Part shown: positions 9,001 through 16,300 of the stretch, in pieces
Position numbering within the stretch: position 1 is the stretch's first letter
Layout of the letters: every line of letters begins with the position of its first letter
Assembly: GCF_900113115.1 (NCBI RefSeq)
Contig: NZ_FOOF01000022.1
Span: 1 to 64,000 of the forward strand
Length of the DNA stretch: 64,000 nt
Direction of reading: 5' to 3'
DNA from: Duganella sp. CF458
GTDB lineage: Bacteria; Pseudomonadota; Gammaproteobacteria; Burkholderiales; Burkholderiaceae_D
Notes under the pieces: model-generated
Databases searched by the model: none
The model's input: the letters and a program-made list of their open reading frames with translations, nothing else
Told to the model about the DNA's origin: nothing
Program-made: the position numbers and the translations under genes

Positions 9001-11951
9001 GCGATGCATCGCTGTGGTACAAGCTGGCCGAGGCCAACAAGCTGGAGCCTGGCCAGGCGCTGCACGGCGGCCAGGCACTGACCGCACCTGCTTACAAGAG
9101 CGGAGTTTCGCTGGAGCAGACCTATAACAACGGCAAGCTGGTTGGCAGCACCATGCCGAACCTGCCGTCGCCGCCGCCGCCGAAGTCGAAGTGGGGCTTC
9201 ATCGCCAAGATCGTTTCCATCATTGTGTTTGTGGTGGTGGTGTACTTCACCGGTAACGTGGCGCTGGCGGCCGCAGCGGGCAGCCTTGCTGAGCAGCATA
9301 CGACCAATATGCTGAACGGTAACTTCGACTTCAAGCGCTTTGTGAAGCGTACGCTTAATCCGTTCTCCGGCAACTTGCAGGACTTCATGCGCACGTTCTA
9401 TGACCCTCTGGGCAATGGCGACCATGAATACATGGATTACAAGGCGGTCGCGAAAGCGGGCGCCATGGCCTATGTGTCGCAGGGGATCGGTAGCTATGTA
9501 TCAAGCGCAGTTGGCGGCGCCGTTTCGCAAGGCGCCACAGCTCTTGGCGCGGCCCCTGGCATGGCCACTGCGATCGGCACTCAGGTCGGCGCATTCGCGA
9601 GTGCGGCGTTGACGACCGCGTTGACCAGCGAGCACTTCAGCTGGAAGGCTGTGGCTGCATCGTATGTCTCGCAGAAGGCCGGGAACTTCGTCGGTGAACA
9701 GGTTGGCTCCTACATCGGGGAATCGGGAACGGTCTTGAGCGGTTCATGGGGCAAATACGCCCAGCTCGCTGTTTCCTCGGCCGCGCAGAATATTTCCTAT
9801 CAGGTGATCAAGAACAATCGCGTGGATTGGAAGGCCGTTGGCGTGAGCACCTTGGCGACGGTCGGCAATGCGCTGATCAATAACAACATTGACACTCTTG
9901 GCGGCGAAGGGTCGTTCGGCGCCTATGCTGCCCGCGGCGTGCTCGGTGGCTATTTGTCCGAACGGCGTGGTGGCAACTTTATCGACGGACTGGTGGATGG
10001 TGTTGGAAGCCAAATCAAGAGCGATGTCGCCGAGAGCTACGGCAACGACAACTTAACAAATCGCTTTGAATCGTTCATCAGTCAAGGGATTGATTCAGCA
10101 GCAAATGCGCTTACTGAGTTCGCTAATTCGTTCACTGGAAACGACCACGCTTCCGGGAAGCGCGATATTCCAGCGTTGACTGCAATTGAGGACGAAGCGC
10201 TGGACCTGCCGAATCTTAGCGTGGCAAATGTACTAGGCGGCGGCGGTCGTTTAGCTGATGGCGCATCAAGACAAAATGAACTGACCATCTGGAGCGGAAC
10301 CGGTTGGACGTCGCACCAATCACTGGCCGGCGTAAATGATAACGAGGCCTATTTTGGTCAGGATGGATTGGCTACCAATGCGGGGCCTCAGGAAAACAGC
10401 CACGAGGTCGTGGTTGGCCAATGGTCCAATGGGCGGGATGATACCGACGCTAACCGTGTGCAGGCATATGCATCCGCCGATTACCGCGGACGTTACTCGG
10501 GGGGGAAACCGGCCATTGTCAAATTCAATGGACAGGAAGATGTTGCGTGCTGGTTGGCAAACAACAATTGCTATCTGCCGCCAGGACAAGCTGCACTGAT
10601 CGGAGAAGCGGTTAATAAGGAGGCCAAAGAGCCGCCAATGCAGATCGTAACGGTATCTGGCAAAGAAGCGCTGGCCGCATTGAATGCTAAGGAAGGCATA
10701 AAAGCGCTTCCTACGCCGAGCTTTGCGGCGATATCGCAAAGCGCACCACCATTGACCCTTACCGAGATCTTGGATGCGGCTCCAGTCGGTCAGATTTACC
10801 TTAAGAACACCCCGATCTTGAAACAGATCGAAGATGATCAGTGCAGCATTGTGGCATATGGTTCGAACGCGTGGCTGGATAAGGCAACTCCCGCTCAGCG
10901 GGAAGCCTATGCAAAGGCACAGCCGGGTCCGAAGCTGGTAGCTACTGATACGCCTGAGTTTGCAGCGGCTGAGTATGAGAAGCTTAGAAGCCGAAACAAG
11001 CTGGAAAGTGCTCTTCTTGGCGGATTTGCTTATGGGGAAATTGGTCGATTATTTGGGGCGGATGAGTATCAGATCGCCGCGATGAATCGCTCAGGCAGTG
11101 TGGTCTTTGAGGGGGGCGCCGCAGTTGTTGCTGTACCGTCTGGTCGCTCGAACATCGGGCGAGCCCCCAAAGAACAGAACTGGAGCCCTCGAGAAAATGG
11201 ATCATTCTACGGTTCTCGCAGATACGCTGGAAAAACTCCAGACTATGGGACGTTGCAGACGAAAGTTCCTGGTCAACTAAATGGGGCGGGCAGTCCTGCG
11301 TTCTCGTCTGGAACTGGTGCGTATAGTCAGGCGACGTCGCGCCCTGGGATAAACTCAGTCAAGCCTCAACAATTTGTAGCTCAGCAAGGCAACGTTCCGA
11401 TTGAAGTTCTCGGCACTCCTGTGACCTTTGCAGTAGGGGAGCATAACAAGGTATTGACGCGAGGTTCTAGCGCGAATCCAAATGTTCAGCGTGAGTTCAC
11501 CACCGTGATTAAGCACCAAACGGGTAACCGTCAAGTTCTAATCGAAGGACAACGGTGGAATCTTCCAAGGGACATGGACTTGAGCGCCATACCGATGAAC
11601 GATCCAGTTGGCGCTAAACTTCAGCAAGTTACGGATGCCGCTGCGAACTCTTGGAATCCAAGGCGCCATCTCTCGGCAAACGAGCGTGCAAATATTGCTA
11701 AAGCAAGGAAGGCCGATGAGTACTGGAGGGCGAATTTGGCCGAGCAGCAGGCGAAAGGACGATGGATTGAAAATCAAGTGCGAGACAATGCTGATATCGC
11801 GAACATGAACCTACAATGGAGTAGACGTGGTGTCGACGTTGTGGATCCGGCCACCGGCCTGAGTTACGATATTATGTCTGGCACTAAAACAAACATGAAC
11901 GATCACAGTAAGAGGATGCCTGATGTTCTCTTCCGGATGATTACGTTCTAA
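1..11951 (+). CDS. Giant YD-repeat (RHS-like) polymorphic toxin, 5' end outside window
   Basis: The reading frame is open to the first base, so the true start lies upstream; residue numbers here count the ATG at base 6 as 1. Residues 1 to about 2680 are tandem YD repeats of the form YDxxGNvvexxxYA, about 75-85 residues per pair. A longer unit recurs: the KWVVG segment at residue 29 reappears at 486. A Pro/Gln-rich charged insert lies at about 2685-2770. A LysM-like domain (GDTLQTIAQRIYG) lies at about 2979-3030, and a hydrophobic membrane segment at about 3063-3090. An Ala/Gly-rich pre-toxin-like region follows to about 3345. Beyond that the DNA becomes AT-richer and the tail is probably the variable toxin module. 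The last 60 residues (E3922, D3944, D3947, Y3954-D3955) loosely resemble a PD-(D/E)XK nuclease, but the usual lysine is not evident. The canonical RHS core cleavage motif (DPxGxxxxDP) was not found. It likely acts at the cell surface in competition; the toxin activity is inference. Confidence 0.85.
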   Translation, partial: AMGGVTRFSYDGNGNVTARRTYVTRIDMTKWVVGTEPAVVANDQRDGMLRTVYDALNRLVFTVDGNGDAVEMKYDSVGNVLERIAYANKIPVTTAATISAMRAALDAVADAGRDVHVRNAYDSANRLQWSVDSLGQVTGFSYDIDGNLAKQVVYAQRVAAGANPSGVVAGEGDRVTLSSYDSANRLVLRVDEHGMATALEYDANSNVVKSTAFARPLVRPTAASAAPITAPAADAAHDHVVRKVYDILNREIYSIDSIGAVTETRYDGNGHAIEKIAYASPIPLATAANTAAVAAALSSVADANRDVRLRYAYDLDGRLQWSADATGAVTGYAYNNLGEVVRRTVYAARFAPALGADFAAGINAAAVAGASAGLDDGTVRVYDKNGSLTWEMDATGGVIQYRYDGKGNQVEKIVYATRLDPTKYVTGSDIVAPAANAQDVHQYQVFDAAGQLSWSIDGMGGATNFTYDGEGNVVSRVTYATPIDISKWVVGSDPAVVSDPARDNVTRTVYDAARRPLFTIDGMGQVTGVKYDGNGNVVESRIYAKRIPLVTAATLVAVQGALVADDANDLRTQKVFDADNRLVMESDSKGLVTAYSHDSFGNVVKTISYTTPLATGADIHSVHAAANDRVSLVNYDADSRIVSTVDPTGQVTKYEYDANGHKVKTTVFGNRVARPTAISSPALADSVQANAGKDLVAQSVFDGAGNEIFSIGHTGLLTARKFDSHGNVIESITYHKPVDSSVNASKESLSALAAANADAANDLRTRYVYDNSGREIWSVDQAGTAIKHIYNGAGLVSETNTFTRVSPSVELTATALQAALTNPANRYTWTYDAAGRVESTTCAFDRPFDFDFTGSANVTRYAYDGIGNETGRKVSNVYDGTTHNSVLHTVYDAQNRAVYTLDISGNVVAFKYDLRGNVVEKTAFATRVSTASLFTSRVIDDYFGFLGDAAAGTANIAFDSATSAANIGAAVAAVADASRDVVSRRVFDQSGRLLWDVSSAGLVTGFTYDVEGHVVKQVQYATVLANNAAPQLVAASPIDQVQLFAYDSEGRQVLHVDQDGYVTRQAYDADSNVTETLRYTNRTARPTAESTAPQAGTLPVAVDAQRDDWSRSVYDAAGRQVFSLNSKGELSQWTYDGNVVRQTIFAKTIDPATPATMAALSAAAAAISDHAKDGQLSQVFDANGRVIANTNAYGGTTRYRYGSDGRLIETVVPDGEPSLQGYDLNGQVVFSRDSSNREKMFFYDASHNLVRTQSTGRLPDPDWRLDARDSTDIVKGMVYDAAGRVIWTSVGLPSPYEASAVRYDAHGNVIESVRYADTKGLYEASPLPVNGLPYNEMRPIVDLSRAAASRLAAGGKASFDLRTRNVYNDKNQLVYSEQGGIVTAFSYDDQGNVIRKVQSASKIVPGSEPSSVPVSAEDRITLMAYDADHHLILQVNPDGAVTSQSFDAYGNKLKHAEYMATVGDVAALAAAWADPAVRAKLPVATSAGDRISHYAYDSQDRLVYSVDMTGAVKRTEYDAHGNVSAEILFEEHVTVRGGAGFADYSLGGLEALFKVAAPRDHTSSYTYDALGQMRSATDSMGATDFTTYGANGRRNTFTDKEGNVWEYKYDGEGRLWMEIGPALPAQGGGTYRSVTEYVYDGNGNMVERKISGSNGNLDSSSVRYVYDYAGRASGTETPESLYWNGTAWASTAVQKGPRYNALGQVHSTSTEMGGGIRRFYDESGLLKYELDYYGGVTAYKRNVFGDELEMTRYAAAVPKEMLANFTSMDTPALDQIVAGLDRTGARTISNTVDRAGRVIESQAPEAFVYDPTAPAGQQYYKAGIKTVRDYDTFGNLLSTATINPVTGEKTVEASWYDIDGKLKATVSNAGFMTVYKYDDFGNKVSVTESATAIAGWKGDYEPMPAAQEAAHDRITTYEYDEAQRITKETLNDRAHLATANSGYVKTSQYDKKGNVVIANSWGPGQTGSNSPTIMTYDGMGHVIAVLDGMRPNGEGFALTVNFYGPGGHVVETVQYEKGVLVEGKTVAVDPNSPATRRTRIDNDYAGRPVRIFDAAGITHEVLYDAGGNKAREQATGAINNGNAPSNWAYDLLGRLTSDSDQGVTLKYNAFGDLIYKKQGEQEYSYDYDDAGHLWRSNEAGVTQVFLNDLRGQRTAMMVSAGSFNGNRDLSLAASAEELAQAGDVRRTDFYYDSEGRCIREVQPVRQGQRPESIKVFDHWGNLLQDTQPVVAGKPAPTVTYTYDLKSRKLSESHTKADGTAGGRVREFSYVFGERGMVVMRQTTDRENAAVAGPQDNDSLHARYRETVENYNIAGQLLSTIVNGVKAEEHTYDVFGQLRSDIIGGRVVCNYDYNGIGQLVKESHPVVDNWRFDLASHSTLNDGQRAMSKTFAYDNRGNLASITTGTGVVTKYTHDEQGNLTSSTDALNNTSYTTWDKSGHKKTTKDALNYTVINEYDKLGHLKKVIGADGSITINEYDNAGLLVRSTQASKGQTVDYTYDDAGQVATIHELVTGMSAAANTNRWTYYAYDAVGNRISEVQEQNGLTFQRNVLVYDAEHRLVGVDVADLGTGSQFVRMEFDGFGNRSRFNSWSSSSGPGRNQDGYFFYDALNRIVRADATNASGAVDESTTDYVYDVDGNLGRKTQGGGATQTFTYDAMNRLVASVIGGQQYNTRYDSAGRVVEEWTKVEEMPDVQADVAPVAPIEPKRPVDPGPNAPQADKDRYQALLTQYNIDYTAYQKALADYAEQQAEYGDQVSFLSRLVRSKAKTGYERHAMSYDVAGRTLVTEGYNDDGSVKFRQTNDKFDAAGNVLKSTSFSTVGDDMSQFYTSTYGAGSTGAVLQWSEGYMRGESGKLAGRTGATAKSVMVYNADGKMIAVNFEEPASGDSPKSGPKSKFFVFDAQGNILKATEVDKNAPIQEQYQVIANGQLQMRYSTNSGGFGGDMSGEQKDNFWRAYNLNASQNPLIDDPVAGGSTPGNGGNVVVANDGDTLQTIAQRIYGDASLWYKLAEANKLEPGQALHGGQALTAPAYKSGVSLEQTYNNGKLVGSTMPNLPSPPPPKSKWGFIAKIVSIIVFVVVVYFTGNVALAAAAGSLAEQHTTNMLNGNFDFKRFVKRTLNPFSGNLQDFMRTFYDPLGNGDHEYMDYKAVAKAGAMAYVSQGIGSYVSSAVGGAVSQGATALGAAPGMATAIGTQVGAFASAALTTALTSEHFSWKAVAASYVSQKAGNFVGEQVGSYIGESGTVLSGSWGKYAQLAVSSAAQNISYQVIKNNRVDWKAVGVSTLATVGNALINNNIDTLGGEGSFGAYAARGVLGGYLSERRGGNFIDGLVDGVGSQIKSDVAESYGNDNLTNRFESFISQGIDSAANALTEFANSFTGNDHASGKRDIPALTAIEDEALDLPNLSVANVLGGGGRLADGASRQNELTIWSGTGWTSHQSLAGVNDNEAYFGQDGLATNAGPQENSHEVVVGQWSNGRDDTDANRVQAYASADYRGRYSGGKPAIVKFNGQEDVACWLANNNCYLPPGQAALIGEAVNKEAKEPPMQIVTVSGKEALAALNAKEGIKALPTPSFAAISQSAPPLTLTEILDAAPVGQIYLKNTPILKQIEDDQCSIVAYGSNAWLDKATPAQREAYAKAQPGPKLVATDTPEFAAAEYEKLRSRNKLESALLGGFAYGEIGRLFGADEYQIAAMNRSGSVVFEGGAAVVAVPSGRSNIGRAPKEQNWSPRENGSFYGSRRYAGKTPDYGTLQTKVPGQLNGAGSPAFSSGTGAYSQATSRPGINSVKPQQFVAQQGNVPIEVLGTPVTFAVGEHNKVLTRGSSANPNVQREFTTVIKHQTGNRQVLIEGQRWNLPRDMDLSAIPMNDPVGAKLQQVTDAAANSWNPRRHLSANERANIAKARKADEYWRANLAEQQAKGRWIENQVRDNADIANMNLQWSRRGVDVVDPATGLSYDIMSGTKTNMNDHSKRMPDVLFRMITF

Positions 11952-11960
11952 AAGGAAATT

Positions 11961-12545
11961 ATGCAAAATAAAATAGTATCTGGCGAAGTAATTGAACTTG
12001 AACAGAATTCGGTAAGTTTGTTGGGTCCGAACCTTGAGTTACTTAATTGCAGCGTAGTTTCGCGGACTGCTGCAAAGGGGATATCTCTTCGTGGATTAAA
12101 TATGGCTGGCGGAACGTTTACTCAACAAGTTCGTTTGAGTGATTTTCACTTTCACAACGCGCATTTTCAGAATGTGAAGTTCCGGGGTGAGTTTTGGGGG
12201 TGTGATTTTGGTGATTGGGATGATCAAGCAAAGTCATCAATTACCAACTGCGATTTTTCGGATTCAATGATGCATGGATGTCGTTTCCTCAATAGCGATA
12301 TGAAAAGTATTAAGCTGCCCGGATGGCCCCATTTTTGTATTTTCAACCCCGCAGATGCCCGAGAGTTTGTGCTCGAAACAAATTGGCCTGGCGACCTCGA
12401 CGTTACGTTAGATGTTTATACTGATGTGGACCCAGAATGCCAGGCGATCGTTTCGAATGCTGAGATTCTTGCAGCGGACAATGGAATTTTGGTTGACGAT
12501 TTGCGAAGGTTATTGGAGCAAGTTCCGGGGATCTCAATCAATTGA
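11961..12545 (+). CDS. Pentapeptide-like protein, candidate immunity protein
   Basis: This 194-residue protein starts 9 bp after the giant YD-repeat gene stops, preceded by AAAGGAA. The middle (about residues 55-115) has an irregular pentapeptide-like pattern (AHFQNVKFRG, NCDFSDSMMHGCRF), where bulky F/C/M residues recur about every five positions. This suggests a right-handed beta-helix. There is no signal peptide, so it is probably cytoplasmic. Base composition is AT-richer than the housekeeping genes and matches the tail of the upstream toxin. Position, size and composition fit a cognate immunity protein; that role is inference and I do not recognise a named immunity family. Confidence 0.75.
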   Translation: MQNKIVSGEVIELEQNSVSLLGPNLELLNCSVVSRTAAKGISLRGLNMAGGTFTQQVRLSDFHFHNAHFQNVKFRGEFWGCDFGDWDDQAKSSITNCDFSDSMMHGCRFLNSDMKSIKLPGWPHFCIFNPADAREFVLETNWPGDLDVTLDVYTDVDPECQAIVSNAEILAADNGILVDDLRRLLEQVPGISIN

Positions 12546-12963
12546 TGACGCCGAGACGAGCATTGATGCCCGACGGTTGACTGAACAGGTTTCGTGTCTG
12601 CCCTAAAAGGCGGTCATGAATGCTTGATCTAACTTTGCCGATCATCTGCTGTCGATCATTGTCCACGCGTTAGCGCGGAAGAGCATGCGTGTTCGTCCAG
12701 CGCGCGCCACGTCATCGGTGGGCTGGGGGAGGCCTGTGTCGATGGCTGCAAGGAAGTGGCCAGCTAGTCAGGAAACTCTTACACCCACGAACCCGATCGA
12801 CTTGCCCAAGTTGCCGAAATGTTGCTGTTGATGTGCCAAATTCTGGTGTGAATGGACAATCTTTTGGCTCGAGTTTCTCGGCTCAACCTCCGATTGTCGA
12901 AACCTGATAACGTTGAGGTCACTCGGCACTTGGCGTAACGCCCATTTCCATTCGGAGGTCTGA
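12546..12963. other. 418-bp gap without a convincing gene
   Basis: The stretch between the candidate immunity gene and the tricorn-type protease has only short frames without start signals. Short coding-like patches, such as a frame reading RHVIGGLGEACVDGCKEVAS ending in a stop near 12760, could be remnants of an older toxin tail or immunity gene, but nothing is recognisable. The last bases hold the Shine-Dalgarno sequence of the next gene (GGAGG at about 12954). Confidence 0.5.
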
Positions 12964-15900
12964 TTGTTTACGGATCGAAAGCTCATTTTCTTCTTGGTAT
13001 TGACGCTTGCTTCCAATGCCGTCGCGGCCCCTAATACTGGTGATACCCGGCTCCTGTCCGAGCCGGCTGTTTCCAAGAGCCATATCGCATTTATCTATGC
13101 TGGTGACGTCTGGGTAGCTGATCACACAGGACTCGAGGTGCAGCGGCTGACATCAGACGTCGGTGAAAAGTCCAATCCTCACTTTTCTCCTGACGGCAAG
13201 TCGATTGCTTACAGCGCGAATATTGACGGGAATACGGATGTTTTTATCCTGCCGATCACTGGGGGCATTCCACGCAGGCTGACCTGGCATCCGGGGCAGG
13301 ATGTGGTACAAGGCTTTACGCCGGATGGTTCACAGGTTCTATTCACTTCGCCTCGAGTGGCTTCGAATAACCGCTATCGCAATCTATTTACAGTACCCGT
13401 TGGCGGCGGCGTGGAAACCAAGCTGGAAATTCCCAACGCCGCGCGGGCGACTTTTTCCCCTGATGGGCGAGGATTTGCGTATAACCCGACTTCGCCAGCT
13501 TTCCTGCAATGGAAACGTTATCGCGGCGGCTTGAATTCAATTATCTGGCTGTTTAATCGGGATACGCAGGTAGTTGAACGAATCCCGCAGCCGGCCAGCC
13601 GGGTGAATGACGTGGACCCGATGTGGGCTGGGGATAAGGTCTATTTCCGCTCTGACCGGAACGGGGAGTTTAATCTCTACGTTTATGATGTCCGCAGCAA
13701 GAGCGTCAACCAGTTGACGCGCCACCCGGATTTCCCGGTATTGAATGCATCATTTTCTGGCGGCCAAATCTTGTACGAGCAGGCAGGATATCTGCACATG
13801 CTGGATATTGACTCCGGGGCGACGGCAGGAAAGCGGTTGGCAATCGGGGTAAGTGCCGACCTGGGCCTTTCGCGGGAGCGCTGGGTACGCGGGGCGAAAT
13901 ACATTCGCAATTCGTCCATTTCACCGTCGGGCGCGCGGGTGGCATTTGAGTTCCGCGGCGATATTGTCACGCTTCCGGCCGAGAAGGGAGATATTCGTCA
14001 TCTGACGCAAACTCCGGGGGCGCATGAACGGGGCCCGGCATGGTCGCCGGATGGGCGTCAGGTCGCGTACTTTTCCGATGAAAGTGGCGAGTACGCTCTG
14101 CATGTCCGGCAACAGGACGGCAAGGGTGAGCTGCGCAAGTTCAAGCTGAACGGTTCCGGTTTCTTCGAACGCGCCGTCTGGTCGCCGGACAGCAAGAAGA
14201 TCGCTTTCATCGACAATTCCTGGACGTTGTATTACATCGACCTGGCGACAGGCGTGCAAAAGAAAGTCGCCACCGAGCCAATGTATGGCGTCGAAAAGTC
14301 TCTGCGCGGTGTCTGGTCGCCTGATTCGCGTTTCATCGCCTATACGCTCAACTCACTGAGCTATACGCGCACAGCCTATATCTACGCGCTGGACGAGGAC
14401 AAATCGCACGCGGTGACGGATGGCCTTTCCGACGTTGCCAACCCAGTCTTCGACCGCAACGGCAAATACCTTTACTTCTTCGCCTCCACCGACGCGGGGC
14501 CGAGCAACAATTGGTTCTCGCTGCAGAACCAGGACAATCGTCCAACGCGTTCTCTCTGGCTGATGGTGCTGCGCAATGACATTCCGTCGCCGTTGGTCCG
14601 CGAAAGCGATGAAGAGAAGGGGGCTGCCGCTCCTGCGCCCAAGGAACCGCCCAAGGATGGACCGACCGGCGACAAGAGCGACGAACGCGTGGTTGCCGAC
14701 TCGGCCACCAGCCGCGGCGCCGATGCGAAAGCCAAGGCCGCCGCTGCAACGGCCAAACCGCCTGCGCCAATGCGCATCGACTGGGATGGCATTTCGACTC
14801 GCGTTGTTGATATGCCGCCGCCAGTTTCGGAATATTTTGATCTGGAGGCAGGGGCAGAAGGGCAGATCTTCTTCCTGCGTGAAGTGGACGGTAAACGCCA
14901 GGTTCAGCGATTCGACCTGAAGGACCGCAAGACCGAAACCATCGTCGCCGAAGCGAACGAATTTGAGATCAGCGCCGACGGCAAGAAGATCGTGTGGCGC
15001 CTGAAGGAACAGTGGAATATGGGCTCCGCTACGGGCAAGCTGCTGTCGCCGTCTGAAGGCAAGCTGCGTGTGGAGGCGATCGAAACCAAGGCAGACCCGC
15101 GCGTGGAGTGGAAGCAGATTTACGATGAAGCCTGGCGCATCAACCGCGACTATTTCTACGACCCGCACATGCATGGCGTGAACTGGAAAGCCATGCGCGA
15201 CAAATACGCCCAGTTCCTTCCGGACGTGGCGACGCGCAGTGACCTGAACCGCGTAATTCAATGGTTGTGCAGCGAATTGGCGGTTGGCCATCACCGGGGC
15301 GGTGGCGGCGACAACTTCATCGACGCCAAGCCTGTGCCGGGCGGCCTGCTGGGCGCTGACTATGAAGTTGCCAATGGGCGTTACCGTTTCAAGAAGATCT
15401 ATGGGGGACTGAACTGGAACCCGACGCTGCGTGCCCCATTGACCGAGCCTGGATTGAACGTGAAAGTCGGCGAATTCCTGCTGGCGGTCGATGGCCGTCC
15501 GCTGGCGCCGCCGACCAATTTGTATAGCGCGTTCGAAAATACGGCCAACCGCGCAATCGAAATAACGGTCGGTCCGAACGCGGACGGCAAGGGCGCGCGC
15601 CACATTACGGTAGTGCCGGTGGCGAGCGAAGATGCGCTGCGCAACCGCGACTGGGTGGAAGGAAATATCCGCAAGGTGGATGCCGCAACCGGCGGGCGCG
15701 TTGCCTATGTCTATGTGCCGAATACGGCGGGACTGGGACACACCTATTTCAAGCGTTATTTCTACCCGCAGTCATACAAGGATGCGATCATCATCGATGA
15801 ACGCTTCAACGGCGGCGGCAGTCTGGCTGACTACTACATCGAACTGCTGCAGAAGCAAGAGATTGCCTGGTGGGCCATGCGCTATGGCGCGGACATGAAG

Positions 15901-16299
15901 ACGCCTTCCGCCTCGATCCAGGGACCGCGCGCGATGCTGATCGATGAAACGGCCGGCTCGGGCGGCGACTTGCTGCCGTGGATGTTCCGCAAGAATAAGC
16001 TTGGCCCGCTGATCGGCAAACGCACCTGGGGCGGGCTGGTGGGCATCCTCGGTTTTCCCGTACTGCTGGATGGCGGCACCATAACTGCGCCAAACCTGGC
16101 ATTCTGGACGCGCGAGGGCGGCTGGGGCGTTGAGAATGAAGGCGTGGCGCCCGATATTGAAGTCGACCAGAACCCGGCGGACGTGATTGCGGGCCGCGAC
16201 CCGCAGCTAGAGAAAGCGATTGAGGTGATCAAAGCCGAACTGGCGAAGTCGCCGCCAAGCCGGCCGGCGCGTCCGGCTTACCCGGACAAGAGCCGCTGA
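12964..16299 (+). CDS. Secreted tricorn-type S41 serine protease
   Basis: The protein has 1,111 residues with a TTG start 5-6 bp after GGAGG and a signal peptide (MFTDRKLIFFLVLTLASNAVAA), so it is likely periplasmic. Residues about 30-540 carry WD40/PD40-type propeller repeats (HFSPDGKSIAYSAN, AWSPDGRQVAYFSDE). An Ala/Lys/Pro linker lies at about 545-600. A PDZ-like stretch lies at about 820-900, and the S41 peptidase domain forms the C-terminus. The nucleophile is in TAGSGGD (S999), with the downstream Glu in VENEG (E1057) and a His in VGHH (H776/H777). In archaeal tricorn the residue before the catalytic His is Ser; here it is Gly. The family degrades oligopeptides released by other proteases. 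It appears to be transcribed alone, and the next gene converges on it from the other strand. Confidence 0.9.
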   Translation: MFTDRKLIFFLVLTLASNAVAAPNTGDTRLLSEPAVSKSHIAFIYAGDVWVADHTGLEVQRLTSDVGEKSNPHFSPDGKSIAYSANIDGNTDVFILPITGGIPRRLTWHPGQDVVQGFTPDGSQVLFTSPRVASNNRYRNLFTVPVGGGVETKLEIPNAARATFSPDGRGFAYNPTSPAFLQWKRYRGGLNSIIWLFNRDTQVVERIPQPASRVNDVDPMWAGDKVYFRSDRNGEFNLYVYDVRSKSVNQLTRHPDFPVLNASFSGGQILYEQAGYLHMLDIDSGATAGKRLAIGVSADLGLSRERWVRGAKYIRNSSISPSGARVAFEFRGDIVTLPAEKGDIRHLTQTPGAHERGPAWSPDGRQVAYFSDESGEYALHVRQQDGKGELRKFKLNGSGFFERAVWSPDSKKIAFIDNSWTLYYIDLATGVQKKVATEPMYGVEKSLRGVWSPDSRFIAYTLNSLSYTRTAYIYALDEDKSHAVTDGLSDVANPVFDRNGKYLYFFASTDAGPSNNWFSLQNQDNRPTRSLWLMVLRNDIPSPLVRESDEEKGAAAPAPKEPPKDGPTGDKSDERVVADSATSRGADAKAKAAAATAKPPAPMRIDWDGISTRVVDMPPPVSEYFDLEAGAEGQIFFLREVDGKRQVQRFDLKDRKTETIVAEANEFEISADGKKIVWRLKEQWNMGSATGKLLSPSEGKLRVEAIETKADPRVEWKQIYDEAWRINRDYFYDPHMHGVNWKAMRDKYAQFLPDVATRSDLNRVIQWLCSELAVGHHRGGGGDNFIDAKPVPGGLLGADYEVANGRYRFKKIYGGLNWNPTLRAPLTEPGLNVKVGEFLLAVDGRPLAPPTNLYSAFENTANRAIEITVGPNADGKGARHITVVPVASEDALRNRDWVEGNIRKVDAATGGRVAYVYVPNTAGLGHTYFKRYFYPQSYKDAIIIDERFNGGGSLADYYIELLQKQEIAWWAMRYGADMKTPSASIQGPRAMLIDETAGSGGDLLPWMFRKNKLGPLIGKRTWGGLVGILGFPVLLDGGTITAPNLAFWTREGGWGVENEGVAPDIEVDQNPADVIAGRDPQLEKAIEVIKAELAKSPPSRPARPAYPDKSR

Positions 16300-16300
16300 T

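Noticed and set aside
4032-9425. 1,797-codon open frame on the minus strand
   Set aside because: It is antisense to the YD-repeat gene; the codon bias of the GC-rich repeats keeps the opposite frame open. The translation has no recognisable domain.
1-9430. CRISPR-like array in the repeat region
   Set aside because: The periodic signal is protein-coding YD repeats with diverged copies, not identical short repeats with spacers.
12689-12907. 72-codon frame in the spacer after the immunity candidate
   Set aside because: No ribosome-binding site and no recognisable domain; composition is unlike its neighbours.
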